Assembly: GCA_015227615.1 (NCBI GenBank)
Contig: JAALGZ010000096.1
Location: 1-52,076, forward strand
DNA length: 52,076 nt
Direction of reading: 5' to 3'
Source of the DNA: Labyrinthula sp. Ha
Taxonomy: Eukaryota > Sar > Bigyra > Labyrinthulida > Labyrinthulaceae
Position numbers and translations under genes: made by a program. The notes beneath the pieces were generated by a model. That model was not told the DNA's origin, did not search any database, and saw only the letters and a list, made by a program, of their open reading frames with translations. Shown piece after piece: positions 21,401 through 34,400 of this stretch (position 1 is its first letter; each line of letters opens with the position of its first letter).

Positions 21401-21996
21401 GTTTATTGCCTCTTAGAAATCACCTGGGTCAGTTTCCAAGGGAGAAAATGTGGGAAATTTTTTTTGGTTATTGCCAATTTTTTGCAAACAATGCCCCAAA
21501 TAGCCATTCTATTATAAACTAACATGTTTTAATCAAGTTTTGTGTTATCATTTACATAGGGTCTTTGTAGATACACTGTCTCTACATAAAAGTGATTCTT
21601 CTCGCAAAAGAATGACATTTGTGCACATGGAAATGATAGCTTAGTTCTGCGAGGAGTTTTTAATTAAACTTGTTCAGAATCATTCCGACTGAATCAAGGC
21701 ATCACATAAGGTACTGGAATATTGATTTCAAGAGTTTAAGGGATTTGCTTAAGGTTTATTGCCTCTTAGAAATCACCTGGGTCAGTTTCCAAGGGAGAAA
21801 ATGTTGGAAATTTTTGTTTGTTATTGCCATTTTTTGCAAATGATGCCCCAAATAGCCATTTTATTATAGAATAAAATGTTCTAAACAAGTTTTGTGTTAT
21901 CATTTACATAGGGTCTTTGTAGATACATTATCTCCACACAAAATTGATTCTTCTCGCAAGAGAATGACATTTGTGCAGATGGAAATGATAGCTTAG
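18430..21996 (+). repeat. Recent tandem duplication of five monomers (1762 bp)
   Basis: Positions 18430-20234 match 20192-21996 at a constant offset of 1762 bp with no difference that I found. Shared private variants include ATTAAGACATC (near 19580 and 21342), CTGTCTCTACAT and TTTGCAAATGATG (20071 and 21833). The match starts after a mismatch at 18429/20191 and stops where CTCCGAGGA is replaced by CCCAAGACG. Near-perfect identity marks it as one of the youngest events in the array. Confidence 0.85.
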
Positions 21997-21999
21997 TTC

Positions 22000-24900
22000 C
22001 CCAAGACGTTTTTTTATTAAACTTGTTAAGAATCATTCCTACTGAATCAAGGCATCCAATAAGGTACTGGAATACTGATTTCAAGAGTTTAAGGGACTGC
22101 TTAAGGTTTATTGCCTCTTAGAAATCACCTGGGTCAGTTTCCAAGGGAGAAAATGTGGGAAATTTTTGTTGGTTATTACCATTTTTTGCAAATAATGCCC
22201 CAAATAGCCATTCTATTATAGACTAAAATGTTTTAATCAAGTCTCGTGTTATCATTTACATAGGGTCTTTGTAGATACATTATCTCCACACAAAATTGAT
22301 TCTTCTCGCAAAAGAATGACATTTGTGCAGATGGAAATGATAGCTTAGTTCTCCGAGGATTTTTTTTATTAAACTTGTTCAGAATCATTCCGACTGAATC
22401 AAGGCATCAAATAAGGTACTGGAATATTGATTTCAAGCGTTTAAGGGGTTGCTTAAGGTTTTTTGCCTCTTAGAAATCACCTGGGTCAGTTTCCAAGGGA
22501 GAAAATGTGGGAAATTTTTGTTGGTTATTGCCATTTTTTGCAAATAATGCCCCAAATAGCCATTCTATTATAGACTAAAATGTTTTAATCAAGTTTCGTG
22601 TTATCATTTACATAGGGTCTTTGTAGATACATTATCTCCACACAAAATTGATTCTTTTCGCAAGAGAATGACATATGTGCAGATGAAAATGATAGCTTAG
22701 TTCTCCGAGGATTTTTTTTATTAAACTTGTTCAGAATCATTCCGACTGAATCAAGGCGTCACATAAGGTACTGGAATACTGATTTCAAGAGTTTAAGGGA
22801 CTGCTTAAGGTTTATTGCCTCTTAGAAATCACCTGGGTCAGTTTCCAAGGGAGAAAATGTGAGAAATTTTTGTTGGTTATTTCCATTTTTTGCAAATAAT
22901 GCCCCAAATAGCCATTCTATTATAGAATAACATGTTTTAATCAAGTTTTGTGTTATCATTTACATAGGGTCTTTGTAGATACATTATCTCCACACAAAAT
23001 TGATTCTTTTCGCAAGAGAATGACATATGTGCAGATGAAAATGATAGCTTAGTTCTCCGAGGATTTTTTTATTAAACTTGTTCAGAATCATTCCGACTGA
23101 ATCAAGGCATCACATAAGGTACTGGAATATTGATTTCAAGAGTTTAAGGGACTGCTTAAGGTTTTTTGCCTCTTAGAAATCACCTGGGTCAGTTTCCAAG
23201 GAAGAAAATGTGAGAAATTTTTGTTGGTTATTTCCATTTTTTGCAAATAATGCCCCAAATAGCCATTCTATTATAGACTAAATGTTTTAATCAAGTCTCG
23301 TGTTATCATTTACATATGGTCTTTGTAGATACACTGTCTCCACATAAAAGTGATTCTTTTCGCAAGAGAATGACATTTGTGCAGATGAAAATGATAGCTT
23401 AGTTCTCCGAGGATTTTTTTTATTAAACTTGTTCAGAATCATTCCTACTGAATCAAGGCATCACATAAGGTACTGGAATACTGATTTCAAGAGTTTAAGG
23501 GACTGCTTAAGGTTTATTGCCTCTTAGAAATCACCTGGGTCAGTTTCCAAGGGAGAAAATGTGGGAAATTCTTGTTGGTTATTGCCATTTTTTGCAAACA
23601 ATGTCTGAAATAGCCATTCTATTATAAACTAACATGTTTTAATCAAGTTTCGTGATATCATTTACAAAAGGTCCTTGCTGATACACTGTCTCCACATAAA
23701 AATGATTCTTTTTGCAAAAGAATGACATTTGTGCAGATGGAAATGATAGCTTAGTTCTCCGAGGATTTTTTTTTATTAAACTTGTTCAGAATCATTCCTA
23801 CTGAATCAAGGCATCACATAAGGTACTGGAATACTGATTTCAAGAGTTTAAGGGACTGCTTAAGGTTTATTGCCTCTTAGAAATCACCTGGGTCAGTTTC
23901 CAAGGGAGAAAATGTGATAAATTTTTGTTGGTTATTGCCAATTTTTTGCAAACAATGTCTCAAATAGCCATTCTATTATAGACTAAAATGTTTTAAACAA
24001 GTTTTGTGTTATCATTTACATAGGGTCCTTGCTGATACACTGTCTCCACATAAAAATGATTCTTTTTGCAAAAGAATGACATTTGTGCAGATGGAAATGA
24101 TAGCTTAGTTCTGCGAGGATTTTTTTATTAAACTTGTTCAGAATCATTCCGACTGAATCAAGGCATCACATAAGGTACTGGAATATTGATTTCAAGAGTT
24201 TAAGGGACTGCTTAAGGTTTATTGCCTCTTAGAAATCACCTGGGTCAGTTTCCAAGGGAGAAAATGTGGGAAATTCTTGTTGGTTATTGCCATTTTTTGC
24301 AAACAATGCCCCAAATAGCCATTCTATTATAGACTAAATGTTTTAATCAAGTTTCGTGATATCATTTACAAAAGGTCCTTGCTGATACACTGTCTCCACA
24401 TAAAAATGATTCTTTTTGCAAAAGAATGACATTTGTGCAGATGGAAATGATAGCTTAGTTCTGCGAGGATTTTTTTTATTAAACTTGTTCAGAATCATTC
24501 CGACTGAATCAAGGCATCACATAAGGTACTGGAATATTGATTTCAAGCGTTTAAGGGGTTGCTTAAGGTTTATTGCCTCTTAGAAATCACCTGGGTCAGT
24601 TTCCAAGGGAGAAAATGTGGGAATTTTTTTTTGGTTATTGCCAATTTTTTGCAAACAATGCCCCAAATAGCCATTCTATTATAAACTAACATGTTTTAAT
24701 CAAGTTTCGTGTTATCATCTACAAAAGGTCCTTGCTGATACACTGTCTCCACATAAAAGTGATTCTTTTCGCAAAAGAATGACATTTGTGCAGATGAAAA
24801 TGATAGCTTAGTTCTCCGAGGATTTTTTTTTATTAAACTTGTTCAGAATCATTCCTACTGAATCAAGGCATCACATAAGGTACTGGAATATTGATTTCAA

Positions 24901-27600
24901 GAGTTTAAGGGACTGCTTAAGGTTTATTGCCTCTTAGAAATCACCTGGGTCAGTTTCCAAGGGAGAAAATGTGAGAAATTTTTGTTGGTTATTTCCATTT
25001 TTTGCAAATAATGCCCCAAATAGCCATTCTATTATAGAATAACATGTTTTAATCAAGTTTTGTGTTATCATTTACATAGGGTCTTTGTAGATACATTATC
25101 TCCACACAAAATTGATTCTTTTCGCAAGAGAATGACATATGTGCAGATGGAAATGATAGCTTAGTTCTCCGAGGATTTTTTTTTATTAAACTTGTTCAGA
25201 ATCATTCCTACTGAATCAAGGCATCACATAAGGTACTGGAATACTGATTTTAAGAGTTTAAGGGACTGCTTAAGGTTTATTGCCTCTTAGAAATCACCTG
25301 GGTCAGTTTCCAAGGGAGAAAATGTGGGAAATTTTTGTTGGTTATTGCCATTTTTTGCAAATAATGCCCCAAAAAGCCATTCTATTATAGACTAAAATGT
25401 TTTAATCAAGTTTCGTGTTATCATTTACATAGGGCCTTTGTAGATACACTGTCTCCACACAAAATTGATTCTTCTCGCAAAAGAATGACATTTGTGCAGA
25501 TGGAAATGATAGCTTAGTTCCCCAAGACGTTTTTTTATTAAACTTGTTCAGAATCATTCCTACTGAATCAAGGCATCAAATAAGGTACTGGAATACTGAT
25601 TTTAAGAGTTTAAGGGACTGCTTAAGGTTTATTGCCTCTTAGAAATCACCTGGGTCAGTTTCCAAGGGAGAAAATGTGGGAAATTTTTGTTGGTTATTGC
25701 CATTTTTTGCAAACAATGTCTGAAATAGCCATTCTATTATAAACTAACATGTTTTAATCAAGTTTCGTGATATCATTTACAAAAGGTCCTTGCTGATACA
25801 CTGTCTCCACATAAAAATGATTCTTTTTGCAAAAGAATGACATTTGTGCAGATGGAAATGATAGCTTAGTTCTCCGAGGATTTTTTTTTATTAAACTTGT
25901 TCAGAATCATTCCTACTGAATCAAGGCATCACATAAGGTACTGGAATACTGATTTTAAGAGTTTAAGGGACTGCTTAAGGTTTATTGCCTCTTAGAAATC
26001 ACCTGGGTCAGTTTCCAAGGGAGAAAATGTGGGAAATTCTTGTTGGTTATTGCCATTTTTTGCAAATAATGCCCCAAATAGCCATTCTATTATAAACTAA
26101 CATGTTTTAATCAAGTTTCGTGATATCATTTACAAAAGGTCCTTGCTGATACACTGTCTCCACATAAAAATGATTCTTTTTGCAAAAGAATGACATTTGT
26201 GCAGATGGAAATGATAGCTTAGTTCTCCGAGGATTTTTTTTTATTAAACTTGTTCAGAATCATTCCTACTGAATCAAGGCATCACATAAGGTACTGGAAT
26301 ACTGATTTTAAGAGTTTAAGGGACTGCTTAAGGTTTATTGCCTCTTAGAAATCACCTGGGTCAGTTTCCAAGGGAGAAAATGTGGGAAATTTTTGTTGGT
26401 TATTGCCATTTTTTGCAAATAATGCCCCAAAAAGCCATTCTATTATAGACTAAAATGTTTTAATCAAGTTTTGTGTTATCATTTACATAGGGTCTTTGTA
26501 GATACATTATCTCCACACAAAATTGATTCTTTTCGCAAGAGAATGACATATGTGCAGATGAAAATGATAGCTTAGTTCTCCGAGGATTTTTTTTATTAAA
26601 CTTGTTCAGAATCATTCCGACTGAATCAAGGCATCACATAAGGTACTGGAATATTGATTTCAAGAGTTTAAGGGACTGCTTAAGGTTTTTTGCCTCTTAG
26701 AAATCACCTGGGTCAGTTTCCAAGGAAGAAAATGTGAGAAATTTTTGTTGGTTATTGCCATTTTTTGCAAATAATGCCCCAAAAAGCCATTCTATTATAG
26801 ACTAAAATGTTTTAATCAAGTTTCGTGTTATCATTTACATAGGGCCTTTGTAGATACACTGTCTCCACACAAAATTGATTCTTCTCGCAAAAGAATGACA
26901 TTTGTGCAGATGGAAATGATAGCTTAGTTCTCCGAGGATTTTTTTTATTAAACTTGTTCAGAATCATTCCGACTGAATCAAGGCATCACATAAGGTACTG
27001 GAATACTGATTTCAAGAGTTTAAGGGACTGCTTAAGGTTTATTGCCTCTTAGAAATCACCTGGGTCAGTTTCCAAGGGAGAAAATGTGGGAAATTTTTGT
27101 TGGTTATTGCCATTTTTTGCAAATAATGCCCCAAATAGCCATTCTATTATAGACTAAAATGTCTTAAACAAGTTTTGTGTTATCATTTACATAGGGTCTT
27201 TGTAGATACATTATCTCCACACAAAATTGATTCTTTTCGCAAGAGAATGACATTTGTGCAGATGGAAATGATAGCTTAGTTCTCCGAGGATTTTTTTTAT
27301 TAAACTTGTTCAGAATCATTCCGACTGAATCAAGGCATCACATAAGGTACTGGAATACTGATTTCAAGAGTTTAAGGGACTGCTTAAGGTTTATTGCCTC
27401 TTAGAAATCACCTGGGTCAGTTTCCAAGGGAGAAAATGTGGGAAATTTTTGTTGGTTATTGCCATTTTTTGCAAATAATGCCCCAAATAGCCATTCTATT
27501 ATAGACTAAATGTTTTAATCAAGTCTCGTGTTATCATTTACATAGGGTCTTTGTAGATACACTGTCTCCACATAAAAGTGATTCTTTTCGCAAGAGAATG
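22000..27600 (+). repeat. Mixed satellite block with a TGC-dyad subfamily
   Basis: No long HOR is evident. Monomers with a linked haplotype (ACAAAAGGTCC or ACATAGGGTCC, CATAAAAATGATTC, dyad centre TGC) first appear here, near 23700, 24055, 24410, 25815 and 26170. A four-monomer offset (1410 bp) links the marker AGGGCCTTTG at 25432 and 26842. Two successive monomers at 25.68-26.38 kb are near copies at a 355-bp offset. No gene is seen. Confidence 0.65.
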
Positions 27601-27609
27601 ACATTTGTG

Positions 27610-30600
27610 CAGATGGAAATGATAGCTTAGTTCTCCGAGGATTTTTTTTATTAAACTTGTTCAGAATCATTCCGACTGAATCAAGGCATCACATAAGGTA
27701 CTGGAATATTGATTTCAAGCGTTTAAGGGACTGCTTAAGGTTTATTGCCTCTTAGAAATCACCTGGGTCAGTTTCCAAGGGAGAAAATGTGGGAAATTTT
27801 TGTTGGTTATTGCCATTTTTTGCAAATAATGCCCCAAATAGCCATTTTATTATAGAATAAAATGTTCTAAACAAGTTTTGTGTTTTCATTTACATAGGGT
27901 CTTTGTAGATACATTATCTCCACATAAAATTGATTCTTCTCGCAAGAGAATGACATTTGTGCAGATGGAAATGATAGCTTAGTTCTCCGAGGATTTTTTT
28001 TATTAAACTTGTTCAGAATCATTCCGACTGAATCAAGGCATCAAATAAGGTACTGGAATATTGATTTCAGGCGTTTAAGGGGTTGCTTAAGGTTTATTGC
28101 CTCTTAGAAATCACCTGGGTCAGTTTCCAAGGGAGAAAATGTGGGAAATTTTTGTTGGTTATTGCCATTTTTTGCAAATAATGCCCCAAATAGCCATTCT
28201 ATTATAGACTAAATGTTTTAATCAAGTCTCGTGTTATCATTTACGTAGGGTCTTTGTAGATACACTGTCTCCACATAAAATTGATTCTTCTCGCAAGAGA
28301 ATGACACTTGTGCAGATGGAAATGATAGCTTAGTTCTCCGAGGATTTTTTTATTAAACTTGTTCAGAATCATTCCGACTGAATCAAGGCATCACATAAGG
28401 TACTGGAATATTGATTTCAAGAGTTTAAGGGACTGCTTAAGGTTTTTTGCCTCTTAGAAATCACCTGGGTCAGTTTCCAAGGAAGAAAATGTGAGAAATT
28501 TTTGTTGGTTATTTCCATTTTTTGCAAATAATGCCCCAAATAGCCATTCTATTATAGACTAAATGTTTTAATCAAGTCTCGTGTTATCATTTACATAGGG
28601 TCTTTGTAGATACACTGTCTCCACATAAAAGTGATTCTTTTCGCAAGAGAATGACATTTGTGCAGATGAAAATGATAGCTTAGTTCTCCGAGGATTTTTT
28701 TTTATTAAACTTGTTCAGAATCATTCCTACTGAATCAAGGCATCACATAAGGTACTGGAATACTGATTTCAAGAGTTTAAGGGACTGCTTAAGGTTTATT
28801 GCCTCTTAGAAATCACCTGGGTCAGTTTCCAAGGGAGAAAATGTGATAAATTTTTGTTGGTTATTGCCAATTTTTTGCAAACAATGTCTCAAATAGCCAT
28901 TCTATTATAGACTAAAATGTTTTAAACAAGTTTTGTGTTATCAATTACAAAAGGTCCTTGTAGATACATTATCTCCACACAAAATTGATTCTTTTCGCAA
29001 GAGAATGACATTTGTGCAGATGGAAATGATAGCTTAGTTCCCCGAGGAGTTTTTTATTAAACTTGTTCAGAATCATTCCGACTGAATCAAGGCATCACAT
29101 AAGGTACTGGAATACTGATTTCAAGAGTTTAAGGGACTGCTTAAGGTTTATTGCCTCTTAGAAATCACCTGGGTCAGTTTCCAAGGGAGAAAATGTGATA
29201 AATTTTTGTTGGTTATTGCCAATTTTTTGCAAACAATGTCTCAAATAGCCATTCTATTATAGACTAAAATGTTTTAAACAAGTTTTGTGTTATCATTTAC
29301 ATAGGGTCTTTGTAGATACACTGTCTCTACATAAAAGTGATTCTTTTCGCAAGAGAATGACATATGTGCAGATGGAAATGATAGCTTAGTTCCCCGAGGA
29401 GTTTTTTATTAAACTTGTTCAGAATCATTCCGACTGAATCAAGACATCACATAAGGTACTGGAATACTGATTTCAAGCGTTTAAGGGGTTGCTTAAGGTT
29501 TATTGCCTCTTAGAAATCACCTGGGTCAGTTTCCAAGGGAGAAAATGTGGGAAATTTTTTTTGGTTATTGCCAATTTTTTGCAAACAATGCCCCAAATAG
29601 CCATTCTATTATAAACTAACATGTTTTAATCAAGTTTCGTGTTATCATTTACAAAAGGTCCTTGCTGATACACTGTCTCCACATAAAATTGATTCTTCTC
29701 GCAAGAGAATGACATTTGTGCAAATGGAAATGATAGCTTAGTTCTCCGAGGATTTTTTTTATTAAACTTGTTCAGAATCATTCCGACTGAATCAAGGCAT
29801 CACATAAGGTACTGGAATACTGATTTCAAGAGTTTAAGGGACTGCTTAAGGTTTATTGCCTCTTAGAAATCACCTGGGTCAGTTTCCAAGGGAGAAAATG
29901 TGGGAAATTTTTGTTGGTTATTGCCATTTTTTGCAAACAATGTCTGAAATAGCCATTCTATTATAAACTAACATGTTTTAATCAAGTTTCGTGATATCAT
30001 TTACAAAAGGTCCTTGCTGATACACTGTCTCCACATAAAAGTGATTCTTTTCGCAAAAGAATGACATTTGTGCAGATGGAAATGATAGCTTAGTTCCCCA
30101 AGAAGTTTTTTTATTAAACTTGTTCAGAATCATTCCGACTGAATCAAGGCATCAAATAAGGTACTGGAATACTGATTTCAAGAGTTTAAGGGACTGCTTA
30201 AGGTTTATTGCCTCTTAGAAATCACCTGGGTCAGTTTCCAAGGGAGAAAATGTGATAAATTTTTGTTGGTTATTGCCAATTTTTTGCAAACAATGTCTCA
30301 AATAGCCATTCTATTATAGACTAAAATGTTTTAAACAAGTTTTGTGTTATCATTTACATAGGGTCCTTGCTGATACACTGTCTCCACATAAAAATGATTC
30401 TTTTTGCAAAAGAATGACATATGTGCAGATGGAAATGATAGCTTAGTTCTGCGAGGAGTTTTTTTATTAAACTTGTTCAGAATCATTTCGACTGAATCAA
30501 GGCATCAAATAAGGTACTGGAATACTGATTTCAAGAGCTTAAGGGACTGCTTAAGGTTTATTGCCTCTTAGAAATCACCTGGGTCAGTTTCCAAGGGAGA

Positions 30601-31412
30601 AAATGTGATAAATTTTTGTTGGTTATTGCCAATTTTTTGCAAATAATGCCCCAAATAGCCATTCTATTATAGACTAACATGTTTTAATCAAGTTTCGTGA
30701 TATCATTTACAAAAGGTCCTTTCTGATACACTGTCTCCACATAAAAGTGATTCTTTTCGCAAAAGAATGACATTTGTGCAGATGAAAATGATAGCTTAGT
30801 TCTCCGAGGATTTTTTTTATTAAACTTGTTCAGAATCATTCCGACTGAATCAAGGCATCACATAAGGTACTGGAATACTGATTTCAAGAGTTTAAGCGAC
30901 TGCTTAAGGTTTATTGCCTCTTAGAAATCACCTGGGTCAGTTTCCAAGGGAGAAAATGTGGGAAATTTTTGTTGGTTATTGCCATTTTTTGCAAATAATG
31001 CCCCAAATAGCCATTCTATTATAGACTAAAATGTTTTAATCAAGTTTCGTGTTATCATTTACATAGGGTCTTTGTAGATACACTGTCTCCACATAAAAGT
31101 GATTCTTTTCGCAAGAGAATGACATTTGTACAGATGGAAATGATAGCTTAGTTCTCCGAGGATTTTTTTTATTAAACTTGTTCAGAATCATTCCGACTGA
31201 ATCAAGGCATCACATAAGGTACTGGAATATTGATTTCAAGCGTTTAAGGGACTGCTTAAGGTTTATTGCCTCTTAGAAATCACCTGGGTCAGTTTCCAAG
31301 GGAGAAAATGTGGGAAATTTTTGTTGGTTATTGCCATTTTTTGCAAATAATGCCCCAAATAGCCATTTTATTATAGAATAAAATGTTCTAAACAAGTTTT
31401 GTGTTTTCATTT
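27610..31412 (+). repeat. Ten-monomer segment partly re-used at 46.6-48.8 kb
   Basis: Its left part (about 27.61-28.66 kb) matches about 47.72-48.76 kb at an offset of 20104 bp, and its right part (about 30.03-31.41 kb) matches about 46.61-47.99 kb at 16583 bp. Shared private variants: TTACGTAGGG (28241/48345), GACACTTGTG, GTGTTTTCATTTAC, AGAGCTTAAGGG, TTTAAGCGACTGC, TTTGTACAGATGG. The two offsets differ by 3521 bp, ten monomers. 27.61-27.89 and 31.13-31.41 kb are themselves near copies. Confidence 0.75.
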
Positions 31413-34400
31413 ACAAAAGGTCCTTGCTGATACACTGTCTCCACATAAAAGTGATTCTTTTCGCAAAAGAATGACATTTGTGCAGATGAAAATGATAGCT
31501 TAGTTCTCCGAGGATTTTTTTTATTAAACTTGTTCAGAATCATTCCTACTGAATCAAGGCATCACATAAGGTACTGGAATACTGATTTCAAGAGTTTAAG
31601 GGACTGCTTAAGGTTTATTGCCTCTTAGAAATCACCTGGGTCAGTTTCCAAGGGAGAAAATGTGATAAATTTTTGTTGGTTATTGCCAATTTTTTGCAAA
31701 CAATGTCTCAAATAGCCATTCCATTATAGACTAAAATGTTTTAAACAAGTTTTGTGTTATCATTTACATAGGGTCTTTGTAGATACATTATCTCCACACA
31801 AAATTGATTCTTTTCGCAAGAGAATGACATATGTGCAGATGAAAATGATAGCTTAGTTCTCCGAGGATTTTTTTTATTAAACTTGTTCAGAATCATTCCG
31901 ACTGAATCAAGGCATCACATAAGGTACTGGAATATTGATTTCAAGAGTTTAAGGGATTTGCTTAAGGTTTTTTGCCTCTTAGAAATCACCTGGGTCAGTT
32001 TCCAAGGAAGAAAATGTGAGAAATTTTTGTTGGTTATTGCCAATTTTTTGCAAAAAATGTCTGAAATAGCCATTCTATTATAGAATAACATGTTTTAATC
32101 AAGTTTCGTGTTATCATTTTCATAGAGTCTTTGTAGATACATGATCTCCACATAAAATTGATTCTTCTCGCAAAAGAATGACATTTGTGCAGATGGAAAT
32201 GATAGCTTAGTTCTGCGAGGAGTTTTTTTATTAAACTTGTTCAGAATCATTCCGACTCAATCAAGGCGTCACATAAGGTACTGGAATATTGATTTCAAGA
32301 GTTTAAGGGATTTGCTTAAGGTTTTTTGCCTCTTAGAAATCACCTGGGTCAGTTTCCAAGGAAGAAAATGTGAGAGATTTTTGTTGGTTATTGCCAATTT
32401 TTTGCAAAAAATGTCTGAAATAGCCATTCTATTATAGAATAACATGTTTTAATCAAGTTTCGTGTTATCATTTTCATAGAGTCTTTGTAGATACATGATC
32501 TCCACATAAAATTGATTCTTCTCGCAAAAGAATGACATTTGTGCAGATGGAAATGATAGCTTAGTTCTCCGAGGATTTTTTTTATTAAACTTGTTCAGAA
32601 TCATTCCGACTGAATCAAGGCATCAAATAAGGTACTGGAATACTGATTTCAAGAGTTTAAGGGACTGCTTAAGGTTTATTGCCTCTTAGAAATCACCTGG
32701 GTCAGTTTCCAAGGAAGAAAATGTGAGAAATTTTTGTTGGTTATTGCCAATTTTTTGCAAACAATGTCTCAAATAGCCATTCTATTATAGACTAAAATGT
32801 TTTAAACAAGTTTTGTGTTATCATTTACATAGGGTCTTTGTAGATACATTATCTCCACACAAAATTGATTCGTTTCGCAAGAGAATGACATATGTGCAGA
32901 TGGAAATGATAGCTTAGTTCTCCGAGGATTTTTTTTATTAAACTTGTTCAGAATCATTCCTACTGAATCAAGGCATCACATAAGGTACTGGAATACTGAT
33001 TTCAAGAGTTTAAGGGACTGCTTAAGGTTTATTGCCTCTTAGAAATCACCTGGGTCAGTTTCCAAGGGAGAAAATGTGGGAAATTTTTGTTGGTTATTGC
33101 CATTTTTTGCAAATAATGCCCCAAATAGCCATTCTATTATAGACTAAATGTTTTAATCAAGTCTCGTGTTATCATTTACATAGGGTCTTTGTAGATACAC
33201 TGTCTCTACATAAAAGTGATTCTTTTCGCAAGAGAATGACATATGTGCAGATGGAAATGATAGCTTAGTTCCCCGAGGAGTTTTTTATTAAACTTGTTCA
33301 GAATCATTCCGACTGAATCAAGACATCACATAAGGTACTGGAATACTGATTTCAAGAGTTTAAGGGACTGCTTAAGGTTTATTGCCTCTTAGAAATCACC
33401 TGGGTCAGTTTCCAAGGGAGAAAATGTGGGAAATTTTTGTTGGTTATTGCCATTTTTTGCAAATAATGTCTGAAATAGCCATTCTATTATAAACTAACAT
33501 GTTTTAATCAAGTTTCGTGTTATCATTTACATAGGGTCTTTGTAGATACATTATCTCCACACAAAATTGATTCTTTTCGCAAGAGAATGACATTTGTGCA
33601 GATGGAAATGATAGCTTAGTTCCCCAAGAAGTTTTTTTATTAAACTTGTTCAGAATCATTCCGACTGAATCAAGGCATCACATAAGGTACTGGAATACTG
33701 ATTTCAAGAGTTTAAGGGACTGCTTAAGGTTTATTGCCTCTTAGAAATCACCTGGGTCAGTTTCCAAGGGAGAAAATGTGGGAAATTTTTGTTGGTTATT
33801 GCCATTTTTTGCAAATAATGTCTGAAATAGCCATTCTATTATAAACTAACATGTTTTAATCAAGTTTCGTGTTATCATTTACAAAAGGTCCTTGCTGATA
33901 CACTGTCTCCACATAAAAGTGATTCTTTTCGCAAAAGAATGACATTTGTGCAGATATAAATGATAGCTTAGTTCTCCGAGGATTTTTTTTATTAAACTTG
34001 TTCAGAATCATTCCTACTGAATCAAGGCATCACATAAGGTACTGGAATACTGATTTCAAGAGTTTAAGGGACTGCTTAAGGTTTATTGCCTCTTAGAAAT
34101 CACCTGGGTCAGTTTCCAAGGGAGAAAATGTGGGAAATTTTTGTTGGTTATTGCCATTTTTTGCAAATAATGCCCCAAATAGCCATTCTATTATAGAATA
34201 ACATGTTTTAATCAAGTTTCGTGTTATCATTTACAAAAGGTCCTTGCTGATACACTGTCTCCACATAAAAGTGATTCTTTTCGCAAAAGAATGACATTTG
34301 TGCAGATGGAAATGATAGCTTAGTTCTGCGAGGAGTTTTTTTATTAAACTTGTTCAGAATCATTTCGACTGAATCAAGGCATCAAATAAGGTACTGGAAT

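Larger units (their letters stand above)
14200..21996 (+). repeat. Five-monomer higher-order repeat domain (about 1762 bp)
   Basis: A distinctive monomer type (GTGGGAAATTTTTTTTGG, then AACAATGCCCC, then ATAAACTAACATG) starts at 14401, 16164, 19688 and 21450: steps of 1763, then 2 x 1762, then 1762. At the skipped place (17926) a GTGATAAAT monomer occupies the slot. Other markers keep the step, for example GTGAGAAAT with TTTCCATTTTT at 15460 and 17222. The domain therefore holds a little over four copies of a pentameric unit, with one slot replaced. Confidence 0.8.
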
